Source of the DNA: an uncultured Collinsella sp.
GTDB taxonomy: Bacteria; Actinomycetota; Coriobacteriia; Coriobacteriales; Coriobacteriaceae
Direction: 5' to 3'
Assembly: GCA_900554325.1 (NCBI GenBank)
Contig: USHA01000053.1
Span: 1-14,780, forward strand
DNA length: 14,780 bases
Position numbers and translations under genes: made by a program. Shown here one piece after another: positions 1 through 6,451 of the stretch (the stretch's first letter is position 1; every line of letters starts with the position of its first letter). The notes under the pieces are model-generated. The model worked only from the letters and a program-made list of their open reading frames with translations, was not told the DNA's origin and searched no databases.

Positions 1-108
1 TGCCGCGCCCCGCAGTGCCCGCTTCCCCCGAGAACAATTATCAGTGCAGGTAGAACCCTTGCGCAAAAGCGATGTGCTCGCAATATCGCAAAAAGTCTAC
101 TCACTTAG
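1..108 (+). repeat. Partial copy 1 of the 123-bp palindromic element
   Basis: The right end (89-108) carries AAAAGTCTACTCACTTAG, identical to the right ends of the copies at 10009-10131 and 11428-11550. Aligned without gaps from position 108 backwards, 48-108 matches the other copies over the same 61-base length, with shared blocks at AGGTA (48-52), CTTG, CAAAA and TCGC. Bases 1-47 show little recognisable similarity. If this copy is full length, about 15 bases of its left terminus lie outside the window. It has the same orientation as the other two copies. No minus-strand gene ends in it here: the helicase diverges from it 121 bases downstream. Confidence 0.7.
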
Positions 109-229
109 CTAGCGACTACACTAAACGGCTGGGCAGAACGCCCATTTCCTGCATTTTCTCGCGCGCTGGCACCCCACGCCGCCGCTACGCCATAATAGTT
201 GGCGGACAATCGCGAGAGAAAGCAACCAT

Positions 230-2911
230 ATGGCACAGACCACGACAGATACCGCCGCCAGCACCGTCTCCGGCGCCGGCGCTGCCAGCTCATTCTCGGG
301 CGGCACGGGAACCGAAGCCGAGTTTGGCTCGCTCGGCGCGCTCTCCCCCACCTGGTGGGAGCCCGAGGACGGCAGTGAGCCCGAACCATGGCTCACGCCC
401 GAACAAGCCTTCGGACGCTTCTTTGAATGGACAAGCGATCGCGGCATTGAGCTGTGGGATCACCAAGAAGAGGCCCTCATGGACCTGGCTGCCGGCGATC
501 ACGTCATTTTAGGCACACCGACCGGATCGGGTAAATCGCTCGTCGCGCTGGGCATGCTCTTTATGGGCATGGCACAGGGCAAGCGTTGCTATTACACGGC
601 CCCTATCAAGGCCTTGGTCAGCGAAAAGTTCTTCGATCTGGTGCAGGTACTCGGCCGCGATAACGTCGGCATGATCACCGGCGATACGCATATCAATACC
701 AAGGCGCCCGTCATCTGCTGCACGGCCGAAATCCTTGCCAACGATGCACTGCGCGAGGGCGAGGGCGCCGACGTGGGCTGCGTGGCCATGGACGAGTTCC
801 ACTACTTTGCCGACCCCGACCGCGGCTGGGCCTGGCAGGTGCCGCTGCTCACCCTGCCCCACACGCAGTTTATGCTCATGAGCGCCACGCTCGGCGATGT
901 CACCGCCATCGCCGCCTCACTCGAGGAACACACCGGCGCTGCTTGCGACTTGGTTGTCGACGCCCCACGCCCCGTGCCGCTGAGCTACGACTACGTGACG
1001 ACCTCGCTCGAGGGCACGGTCGAGCTCGCCATGCGCCGCGGCGAGGCCCCGCTCTATATCGTGCACTTTAGCCAAGATGCCGCCCTTGCGACGGCACAGT
1101 CACTCGCCAATTTTGGCATCGCCAGCAAGGAGCAGCGCGAGGCCATTAAGGAAGCCGCCAAAGGCACGAGCTTCTCGACGGCCTTTGGCAAGATCTTCAA
1201 GCGCTTGCTTGGCTGCGGCGTCGGCGTGCACCACGCCGGTATGCTGCCGCGCTATCGTCTGCTGGTCGAGCGCTTGGCGCAGCAGGGCCTGCTGCCTGTC
1301 ATCTGCGGCACCGATACGCTCGGCGTCGGCATCAACGTACCCATCCACACCGTGGTCCTCACCGCGCTCACCAAGTTCGATGGCTACAAGATGCGTCGTC
1401 TGCGCGCCCGCGAGTTCCATCAGATTGCCGGTCGCGCCGGCCGTTCGGGCTTCGATACCGAGGGCATGGTCATCGCCGAGGCCCCGCAGCACGAGATCGA
1501 GAACGCCAAGCTCATGTCCAAGGCGGGTGACGACCCCAAGAAGCTCCGCAAGATTAAAAAGAAGAAGGCCCCCGAGGGCTTTGTCACCTGGAACAAGCAG
1601 ACCTTTGAGCGTCTGATTGAGACGCAGCCCGAGACGCTCAAGCCGCGCCTGCGCATCACGCACTCCATGGTGATTAGCGTGGTCGAGCAGGGCGGCGACG
1701 CCCGTGCCCGCGTACACGACCTCATCGAGACGAGCCTGCAGACCCCCGAGGAAAAGGCCAAGCTCGAGGTTCGCGCCGATGAAATCTTCGCCACACTCAT
1801 CGATTCCGGCGTCGTCGTTCGCACCGAGGTGCCGCCCGCACCCGACGCCCCGACTGACGCCGCACCAGACATTGACTATGCACTGACGGTCGATCTGCCC
1901 GAGGACTTTGCGCTCGATCAGCCGCTCTCGCCGTTCTTGCTTGCCGCGTTGGAGCTGCTCGATCCCGAGAGCGAGACCTATACCATGGATCTGATCTCGA
2001 TGGTCGAGGCAACGCTCGAGGACCCCAAGCAGGTGCTGCGCGCACAGGAGCGCGCTGCGCGCGACCGCGCGATGGCCGAAATGAAGGCTGACGGCGTCGA
2101 GTATGAGGAGCGCTTGGAGCGCATTCAAGACGTCACGTACGAAAAGCCGCTCGAGGATTTGCTCGACGCCGCCTTTGACAAGTACTGCCAGGAAGTGCCC
2201 TGGGCAAACGACTATCAGCTCTCTCCCAAGAGCGTCCTGCGCGATATGCTGGAAAGCCCGAGCGATTTTAAGGGCTACATTCAAAAGCTCGGCATCGCCC
2301 GCTCCGAGGGCATTCTGCTGCGCTACCTAGCCGAGGCCTACCGTTCACTCGACCGCACCGTGCCCATCGAGAAGCGCGACGAGCGCCTGCGCGACATTAT
2401 CTCGTGGCTGGGCTTTGTGGTGCGCTCGGTGGACTCGAGCCTGGTGGACGAGTGGGAGAACGCCGGCAACCCGGCAGCCCTCGACGCCGCGCCGCCGCAG
2501 GGCATCGACGAGGTCGTGGCGGACCGCCGCGGCTGCACGCTGTTGGTGCGCAACGCGCTCTTCCGCCGCGTGACCCTTGCCGCTCGCGAGCACGTTCGCG
2601 ACCTGGGCGAGCTCGACGACGACTGGGGCATGAGCGAGATCCGCTGGCAAAAAGCACTCGACGCTTACCACGAGCAGCACGAGGAAATCCTCACCGACGG
2701 AGATGCCCGCAGCGCCGCGATGTTTTCCATTGACGAGTCCGACGAGAAGACCGCGCACGTATGGCACGTGCACCAGATCTTTGCCGACGAGGATGGCGAC
2801 CACGACTTTGGCATCATGGGCGATGTCGATCTGGACGCCACGCAAGACGGCGGCGAGGTCATCTTCAAAAACTACCGCGTCGGCTTTATCGAGGACCTGC
2901 TCGAGGACTAG
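230..2911 (+). CDS. Ski2-like DEAD/DEAH-box RNA helicase with C-terminal DUF3516
   Basis: This 893-residue superfamily 2 helicase should be an ATP-dependent cytoplasmic enzyme acting on RNA or other nucleic acid. A low-complexity Ala/Ser/Thr/Gly-rich head of about 35 residues comes first. Walker A is GTPTGSGKS (95-103), motif II is the DEFH box (188-191), motif III is SAT (218-220), and motif VI is HQIAGRAGRSGFD (about 397-409). The sequence around DEFHYF and the Trp-rich stretch after it is typical of the Ski2-like branch. The last 100 residues (DDDWGMSEIRW, then DEDGDHDFGIMGDVDL) match the actinobacterial DUF3516 tail as I remember it, and the length fits that family. The chosen ATG has a purine-rich GAGAGAAAG seven bases upstream. 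A CATAAT at 191-196 could be a -10 box, but no good -35 is seen. It is a single-gene unit closed by its own terminator at 2935-2974. The in vivo substrate cannot be told from the sequence. Confidence 0.93.
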   Translation: MAQTTTDTAASTVSGAGAASSFSGGTGTEAEFGSLGALSPTWWEPEDGSEPEPWLTPEQAFGRFFEWTSDRGIELWDHQEEALMDLAAGDHVILGTPTGSGKSLVALGMLFMGMAQGKRCYYTAPIKALVSEKFFDLVQVLGRDNVGMITGDTHINTKAPVICCTAEILANDALREGEGADVGCVAMDEFHYFADPDRGWAWQVPLLTLPHTQFMLMSATLGDVTAIAASLEEHTGAACDLVVDAPRPVPLSYDYVTTSLEGTVELAMRRGEAPLYIVHFSQDAALATAQSLANFGIASKEQREAIKEAAKGTSFSTAFGKIFKRLLGCGVGVHHAGMLPRYRLLVERLAQQGLLPVICGTDTLGVGINVPIHTVVLTALTKFDGYKMRRLRAREFHQIAGRAGRSGFDTEGMVIAEAPQHEIENAKLMSKAGDDPKKLRKIKKKKAPEGFVTWNKQTFERLIETQPETLKPRLRITHSMVISVVEQGGDARARVHDLIETSLQTPEEKAKLEVRADEIFATLIDSGVVVRTEVPPAPDAPTDAAPDIDYALTVDLPEDFALDQPLSPFLLAALELLDPESETYTMDLISMVEATLEDPKQVLRAQERAARDRAMAEMKADGVEYEERLERIQDVTYEKPLEDLLDAAFDKYCQEVPWANDYQLSPKSVLRDMLESPSDFKGYIQKLGIARSEGILLRYLAEAYRSLDRTVPIEKRDERLRDIISWLGFVVRSVDSSLVDEWENAGNPAALDAAPPQGIDEVVADRRGCTLLVRNALFRRVTLAAREHVRDLGELDDDWGMSEIRWQKALDAYHEQHEEILTDGDARSAAMFSIDESDEKTAHVWHVHQIFADEDGDHDFGIMGDVDLDATQDGGEVIFKNYRVGFIEDLLED

Positions 2912-2934
2912 CCGAACATACTGGAACGAAACGA

Positions 2935-2974
2935 AGCGGGGTCGCTGGCAACATCGCCAGCGGCCCCGCTTTTT
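2935..2974 (+). terminator. Rho-independent terminator of the helicase gene
   Basis: A 15-base arm at 2935-2949 pairs with 2956-2970 around a 6-base loop, with one G-T wobble, and is followed by TTTTT at 2970-2974. It lies 24 bases after the helicase stop. On the minus strand the hairpin has no T-run, so it acts mainly for the plus-strand gene. It falls between two converging genes. Confidence 0.93.
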
Positions 2975-2991
2975 GCGCGATACGCTATCCC

Positions 2992-4749
2992 CTACTCGGT
3001 ATCCTCGACCTCATACGAATCCGCCTCGGCTGGCTCATCGTTTGTCTCTGTCGCAGCCCCGCGCGCCTCGTCAAACGCGGCCTTCATGGTCTTGTTGCCC
3101 CACGTGAGCTTGCGAATGGTAAGATCGTCGGCCTTCTTGTTGGCTAGGCGCAGATTGTTCTCGGAGGACAGCAACGCCTCCTTGGTTTTCTGCAGATGGC
3201 TAATCGTCTTGTCGATCTCATCAATCGCCGTTTGGAACTTGCGGCTCGCGATCTCGTAGTTGCGACCGAAATCATTCTTGAACTTTTCCATCTTGGCTTC
3301 GAAGTTCGTGACGTCGATATTCTGCTGTTTGTACTCCGCCAGTTCCTGCTTATAGCGCAGCGAACCCATGGCGGCGTTGCGAAGAAGCGTGATCATGGGA
3401 ATAAAGAACTGTGGGCGAATCACGTACATCTTCTCGTAGCGATAGCTCACGTCCACGATGCCGGCGTTGTAAAGCTCGCTCTCGGGTTCGAGCAACGTGC
3501 AGAGCACCGCGTACTCGCAGCCCTTTTGGCGGCGATCGTGGTCGAGTTTCTTAAAGAAGTCCTCGTTCTTGTGCTTGGTCGCGGTCTCATCGTTCTCGTT
3601 TTTCATCTCGAACATAATCGAAATGACCTCGTTACCGCTTGCGTCGCACTCGCGGAAGATAAAGTCGCCCTTGGTGCCCTCGGACGCATCGTTATCCTTC
3701 TCGAAGTACGCGTTGGGAAACGCCGTCATGCGCAGGCGATTGAACTCGGTCTCGCAGTGCTGCTCGAGCGACTCGCCCACCATCTTGGTGGACAGGCGTA
3801 CCTTCATGTCCTTAAGACGCTCAATCTCTTCGTCCTTGTAGCGAATCAGGTCATCGCTCGCGCGCTTGGCCTGCGCGAGCTCGAGCTCATGCGCCGCCTT
3901 GACCTGTTCCTCGCGAGAATCGCGCACCGCCAGCTCGCTCGTCAGCTTGGCACGTGCCTCATCGCGCTCTCGTTCCGCCGCGGCGACCGCCTTCGACAGC
4001 TCCATTTTTGCAGAAAGTTCTTGCTCACGAAGCTGTGCACGAAGGCCCTCGGCCTCGCGCTCGGACTGAGTCTTAGCATTCGAGAACTTCTCACGCACTT
4101 CTGTCTGGTAATCGGAAAGCTTACGATTCGCTTCGTTTTGCGCAGCCTCGAGCTTACGCTGCGCCTCGGCCGCAGCAGTTGCGAGTGCCATTTCTTGAGC
4201 CTTATCTGCGGCGGCAAGCTTTGCCTGCAACTCCGCAATCTGAGCATCGCGCGCGGCGAGGTCATTTTGAGTCGCATTGCGTACCGCGGCTTCGGCAAGC
4301 TTTGCTTCGTCATCTTTGCGCCCAAGCTGCGCACGCAGGCTATCGATCTCGCGCTGCAGCTCGGCATTCTCCTTTTGAGCATCGGCACGGGCCTCAACCG
4401 CCGCGCGCTGGCTTGCACTCTCGCGCTCTGCGGCAGCGCCCTCAAGCTTGGCACGCAGCTCGGCAAGCTCGGCATCGCGCTTGGCGACTTCTTGTGCCAG
4501 CTGCTGAGCTGCAGCGTTCTTCTGCTCGACAAGCTGAGCGTTGCGCTGAGACTCTGCCTTTTGCAAGGCAGCCGTCGAACGCGAGCGCTCAAGCTCCAGC
4601 GCCTGCTCGCCCTCGCGCTGGACTGCCTTCACACGCTCGTCCAGGTCGCGCGAAAACTCGGCATCGCGTACTTGCTTGACGATATCCGCATAGCCGGACG
4701 CATCGACCTTAAAAACTTCGCCGCAATGCGGGCACTTAATCTCGTTCAT
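2992..4749 (-). CDS. DUF2130 family protein: zinc ribbon, long coiled coil and nuclease-like domain
   Basis: This 585-residue protein starts with a short zinc-ribbon half (CPHCG, Cys6 and Cys9). Residues about 25-315 are a very long Ala/Glu/Arg/Lys heptad-rich coiled coil. The conserved DUF2130 domain follows, with GDFIFRE (361-367), FEMKNE (380-385) and NEDFFKKLD (395-403). D362 together with E381 and K383 fits a PD-(D/E)XK nuclease layout; this is my reading of the motif, not an established activity for this protein. The C-terminal tail is acidic. The ATG has a strong GAGGAG five bases upstream. It is transcribed toward the helicase and lies just downstream of the metallophosphoesterase, separated from it by a terminator, so it probably has its own promoter. 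The family's role is not settled. The coiled coil seems longer than in many homologues. Confidence 0.88.
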   Translation of the reverse strand: MNEIKCPHCGEVFKVDASGYADIVKQVRDAEFSRDLDERVKAVQREGEQALELERSRSTAALQKAESQRNAQLVEQKNAAAQQLAQEVAKRDAELAELRAKLEGAAAERESASQRAAVEARADAQKENAELQREIDSLRAQLGRKDDEAKLAEAAVRNATQNDLAARDAQIAELQAKLAAADKAQEMALATAAAEAQRKLEAAQNEANRKLSDYQTEVREKFSNAKTQSEREAEGLRAQLREQELSAKMELSKAVAAAERERDEARAKLTSELAVRDSREEQVKAAHELELAQAKRASDDLIRYKDEEIERLKDMKVRLSTKMVGESLEQHCETEFNRLRMTAFPNAYFEKDNDASEGTKGDFIFRECDASGNEVISIMFEMKNENDETATKHKNEDFFKKLDHDRRQKGCEYAVLCTLLEPESELYNAGIVDVSYRYEKMYVIRPQFFIPMITLLRNAAMGSLRYKQELAEYKQQNIDVTNFEAKMEKFKNDFGRNYEIASRKFQTAIDEIDKTISHLQKTKEALLSSENNLRLANKKADDLTIRKLTWGNKTMKAAFDEARGAATETNDEPAEADSYEVEDTE

Positions 4750-4807
4750 AGCAGCTCCTCGATGGACGCAAATTTCGACCGCCTACACTCTACCGCGCCG
4801 CACGGAC

Positions 4808-4842
4808 AAAAAAGGCGCCGCTGCCATAATGGCAACGGCGCC
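4808..4842 (-). terminator. Rho-independent terminator of the metallophosphoesterase gene
   Basis: The hairpin at 4814-4842 has a GGCGCCG stem, a one-base mismatch, then TGCCA pairing with TGGCA around a TAA loop. Read on the minus strand it is followed by TTTTTT (4808-4813). It lies 48 bases after the metallophosphoesterase stop. Its outer arm GGCGCC (4837-4842) is shared with the larger palindrome at 4837-4889. Confidence 0.85.
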
Positions 4843-4889
4843 AGAGCCACCACAAAGGTGCCTGTCCCCTTTGTGGTGGCTCTGGCGCC
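4837..4889. repeat. Perfect 22-bp inverted repeat, REP-like palindrome
   Basis: The arms 4837-4858 and 4868-4889 are exact reverse complements around a 9-base loop (TGCCTGTCC). The outer end abuts the metallophosphoesterase stop codon (4890-4892). The first six bases of the left arm are also the outer arm of the adjacent terminator hairpin, so the two structures compete for GGCGCC. The core GGTGCCTGTCCCC resembles, from memory, REP palindromes linked to REP-associated tyrosine transposases. No such transposase is in this window. Confidence 0.85.
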
Positions 4890-5435
4890 CTATAACCCAA
4901 AGAAGCTAAGAATCTGATCACGGCTTACGGGCTTGTACTCGTTGGCATCGAGACCGACATCGTAGCGAAAGATGGGGCGCTCGCGATCGCGGTTGCGCAC
5001 GTTGGTGCGGTCTCCCCTGCTGTGGATATGCCCGTGCAGCATGACGGCGCCACGCGCCTTGCCGTTCCAGCTGAGCATGGGGTAGTGGCTCATAACCAGA
5101 CGATGGCCCTTGGCATAGCCGGGAGCAATCTCCAGGTAATCGCGCACGTCTTCCCAAATCCGCGGTACGTCGGAATCTTCCCAGTCGCCGTCATGGTTAC
5201 CGCGGATGAGCGTCACGTTCTGGCATTCGATACGCTCGCGCAGGCGCACCGCCTCCGCCAGGGGCAAACGATAGGTAAAGTCACCCAGAATATAGAGGCG
5301 GTCGTCCGCAGCCACGCACTCATTGATGGCATCGATGACCTTGCGGTTCATCTCCTCGACCGAGCCAAACGGCCGGTCCATGTCGTGCAAGATATTCGTA
5401 TCGCCCAGGTGCAAGTCGGCGGTAAACCACATCAT
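4890..5435 (-). CDS. Calcineurin-like metallophosphoesterase
   Basis: This 181-residue cytoplasmic protein has the full set of metallophosphoesterase metal-ligand motifs: DLHLGD near the N-terminus (D7, H9), GDFTY (D52), GNHD (N80, H81), SHYP (H117) and GHIHS (H136, H138). Such enzymes hydrolyse phosphomono- or diesters with two metal ions; the substrate here is unknown. The frame is open from an ATG at 5450. I prefer the ATG at 5435 because AGGA lies eight bases before it, whereas the upstream ATG has no ribosome binding site. The gene lies downstream of the HIRAN protein and the small interrupted ORF on the same strand. It ends directly against a large palindrome and has its own terminator. 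Confidence 0.9.
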   Translation of the reverse strand: MMWFTADLHLGDTNILHDMDRPFGSVEEMNRKVIDAINECVAADDRLYILGDFTYRLPLAEAVRLRERIECQNVTLIRGNHDGDWEDSDVPRIWEDVRDYLEIAPGYAKGHRLVMSHYPMLSWNGKARGAVMLHGHIHSRGDRTNVRNRDRERPIFRYDVGLDANEYKPVSRDQILSFFGL

Positions 5436-5501
5436 CGTCTGTGTCCTCATTTCGCAACGTGTTCAACTCGTGCTAAGTATACAGACGCAGCGATGCGGCG
5501 G

Positions 5502-5564
5502 TTATCCAAAGAGCCCGCCGAACAGTCCGCGGCGGCGCTTGTCTTGCTTTTTCGAAGCGTCACC
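5502..5564 (-). pseudogene. In-frame continuation of the small charged ORF after an amber codon
   Basis: Past the TAG at 5565-5567 the same frame stays open for 20 codons, ending GLFGGLFG before TAA (5502-5504). The segment is rich in Lys and Arg and continues the basic character of the end of the upstream part. This suggests an original gene of about 59 residues now split by a nonsense codon, or a coincidental extension. No start codon or ribosome binding site precedes this part. Confidence 0.45.
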
Positions 5565-5681
5565 CTAAGTTTTCTTGTCCCGCCGTTTCTTACGGTCCTG
5601 TTCCAGATCATCGTCGTCGAGCAGCAGATCCCACTCAAACGGATCATCCGTCAAATCGAACAGGTCATCGTCGTCAAACAT
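5565..5681 (-). CDS. Small acidic-then-basic protein (38 residues), possibly truncated
   Basis: The ORF reads MFDDDDLFDLTDDPFEWDLL, then a second DDDD run and a basic tail of RKKRRDKK, ending at TAG. A GGAGG lies five bases before the ATG, which is the best ribosome binding site of this group. The start is 18 bases after the HIRAN stop codon, so translation is probably coupled. An alternative ATG four codons upstream (5693) overlaps that ribosome binding site and is less likely. The same frame continues for 20 codons past the TAG. I do not recognise the family. No membrane segment or cysteine is present. It could be a small partner or regulator of the HIRAN protein or the phosphoesterase, but that is only inferred from position. 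Confidence 0.6.
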   Translation of the reverse strand: MFDDDDLFDLTDDPFEWDLLLDDDDLEQDRKKRRDKKT

Positions 5682-5699
5682 GGCCGCCTCCATTGCCGA

Positions 5700-6026
5700 C
5701 TAGCGGGCATCCACCACATAGAGGCCAACGCGCACCTGGTGCCACGGGCTGCGCTCGGGGGCAACCTGTTGCACGCGGGCCTCAAATACGTCCTCGTGGC
5801 CGTAATACATCATCAAGGACAGCGGGCCGACCTCGTTTCCCGGAACGTAGCCAAGTTTGGTCTTGCCATAGTAGATCGCAACTGCCTCGGGGTCATGGGG
5901 ATTATCGCGCTCGGCACACAGCGTCAGCTTATCGCCCGCTTTAAGATCGCCCAGGACCAAGGCGCCATCGGCATACTGAAATCCTGCAATGTGAAATGAC
6001 AGAAGAACACGTGAAGGCTCGTACAT
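5700..6026 (-). CDS. Stand-alone HIRAN domain protein
   Basis: This 108-residue protein is essentially a single HIRAN domain: FHIAGFQYADG near residues 11-21, then L..GD.L.L (27-36), and the signature ERDNPHDPEAVAIYY followed by KLGYVP (about 39-62). HIRAN domains bind DNA ends and are known as modules of HLTF/Rad5-type helicases; single-domain bacterial versions are common but poorly understood. The ATG has GAGGAG five bases upstream. It is the first gene of a likely minus-strand operon with the small ORF at 5565-5681 and the metallophosphoesterase. The leader GAGGAGCTGCTATG is identical to that of the DUF2130 gene. Confidence 0.9.
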   Translation of the reverse strand: MYEPSRVLLSFHIAGFQYADGALVLGDLKAGDKLTLCAERDNPHDPEAVAIYYGKTKLGYVPGNEVGPLSLMMYYGHEDVFEARVQQVAPERSPWHQVRVGLYVVDAR

Positions 6027-6139
6027 AGCAGCTCCTCTAACGGCCGGATAAACCGGTGTGTAACCTTATTGAGAAGTCTACGGTCCCGCGCGGACACAAA
6101 TACATCCTGTCTGCGTCCTTCAATCGTTTGCCTCAACGC

Positions 6140-6168
6140 TTGCGCGACAGAACGCTTGCAGATAAGAT
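6140..6168 (+). promoter_or_regulatory. Candidate antisense (antitoxin RNA) promoter
   Basis: A -35-like TTGCGC (6140-6145) and a -10-like TAAGAT (6163-6168) are spaced by exactly 17 bases. Transcription would begin near 6175 and run rightward across the 3' part of the small-toxin transcript. No plus-strand protein gene follows, which fits an RNA antitoxin. The assignment rests on pattern only. Confidence 0.4.
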
Positions 6169-6174
6169 AGGAAC

Positions 6175-6270
6175 ACGGATGGCACCCGTTGCCGCGGGTC
6201 TTGCCAACTCCGATACACGTTTTCATCGTGAGAAGTGGCCGTCTTCGCTTACGCGGGGGCGGCTATTTCA
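6175..6270 (+). ncRNA. Possible antisense RNA antitoxin to the 27-residue toxin
   Basis: This is the stretch expected to be transcribed from the promoter at 6140-6168. It contains a hairpin around 6181-6205 and an 11-bp stem at 6238-6248 pairing with 6253-6263 (loop TTAC, three G-T wobbles), followed by TATTTC, which could act as a weak terminator. It overlaps the toxin stop codon and 3' untranslated region on the opposite strand, the layout seen for known 3'-overlapping type I systems such as txpA/RatA. Both ends are estimates. Confidence 0.35.
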
Positions 6271-6346
6271 TTCGGCCGATAAACAGACCGAGTTCGATAG
6301 CCGCAATCAACAACGCCAATAACGAAATAACATCGCTTACGTTCAT
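6263..6346 (-). CDS. Putative holin-like type I toxin peptide (27 residues)
   Basis: The peptide MNVSDVISLLALLIAAIELG continues LFIGRMK. It is a single hydrophobic helix (residues 6-24) with a short basic tail, which is the build of the small holin-like type I toxins that damage membranes. An AAGGGA lies six bases before the ATG. A GC-rich stem begins at the stop codon, and a candidate antisense promoter points at its 3' end. It is separated from the aldehyde dehydrogenase operon by that operon's terminator, so it should have its own promoter, which I could not pick out. It could also be an unrelated small membrane protein. Confidence 0.7.
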   Translation of the reverse strand: MNVSDVISLLALLIAAIELGLFIGRMK

Positions 6347-6404
6347 ACCAAATCCCTTCTAAAGGGAGTTGGCCCATCCGTGCTCCATAACAGTAGTCTA
6401 ACGC

Positions 6405-6443
6405 AAAATGCAGGTAATAGGAACACTTGTTCGTATTACCTGC
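6405..6443 (-). terminator. Terminator of the alcohol/aldehyde dehydrogenase operon
   Basis: GCAGGTAATA (6410-6419) pairs with TATTACCTGC (6434-6443). Inside it GAACA pairs with TGTTC around a 2-base loop, with one mismatch between the two stems. Read on the minus strand the hairpin is followed by ATTTT (6405-6409). On the plus strand it is followed after CGCC by CTTTTC, so it may also act weakly in that direction. Confidence 0.8.
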
Positions 6444-6451
6444 GCCCTTTT

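Noticed and set aside
1100..2284. 394-codon minus-strand ORF inside the helicase gene
   Set aside because: It is a shadow frame of the helicase with no motifs and no ribosome binding site, and it lies wholly within a conserved gene.
3196..4917. 573-codon plus-strand ORF opposite the DUF2130 gene
   Set aside because: It is antisense to a clear coiled-coil and DUF2130 protein. Its Leu/Arg/Ala-rich translation has no recognisable motif, and long antisense frames are expected over GC-rich heptad repeats.
5565..5567. TAG read as pyrrolysine or another recoded residue
   Set aside because: Nothing else in the window suggests recoding. Other genes use TAG as a normal stop (for example the nuclease, the metallophosphoesterase, HIRAN and both dehydrogenases), so a nonsense change is simpler.
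6073..6080. Fourth copy of the repeat element (AAGTCTAC)
   Set aside because: Only eight bases match the terminus and no inner blocks are present, so it is probably chance.
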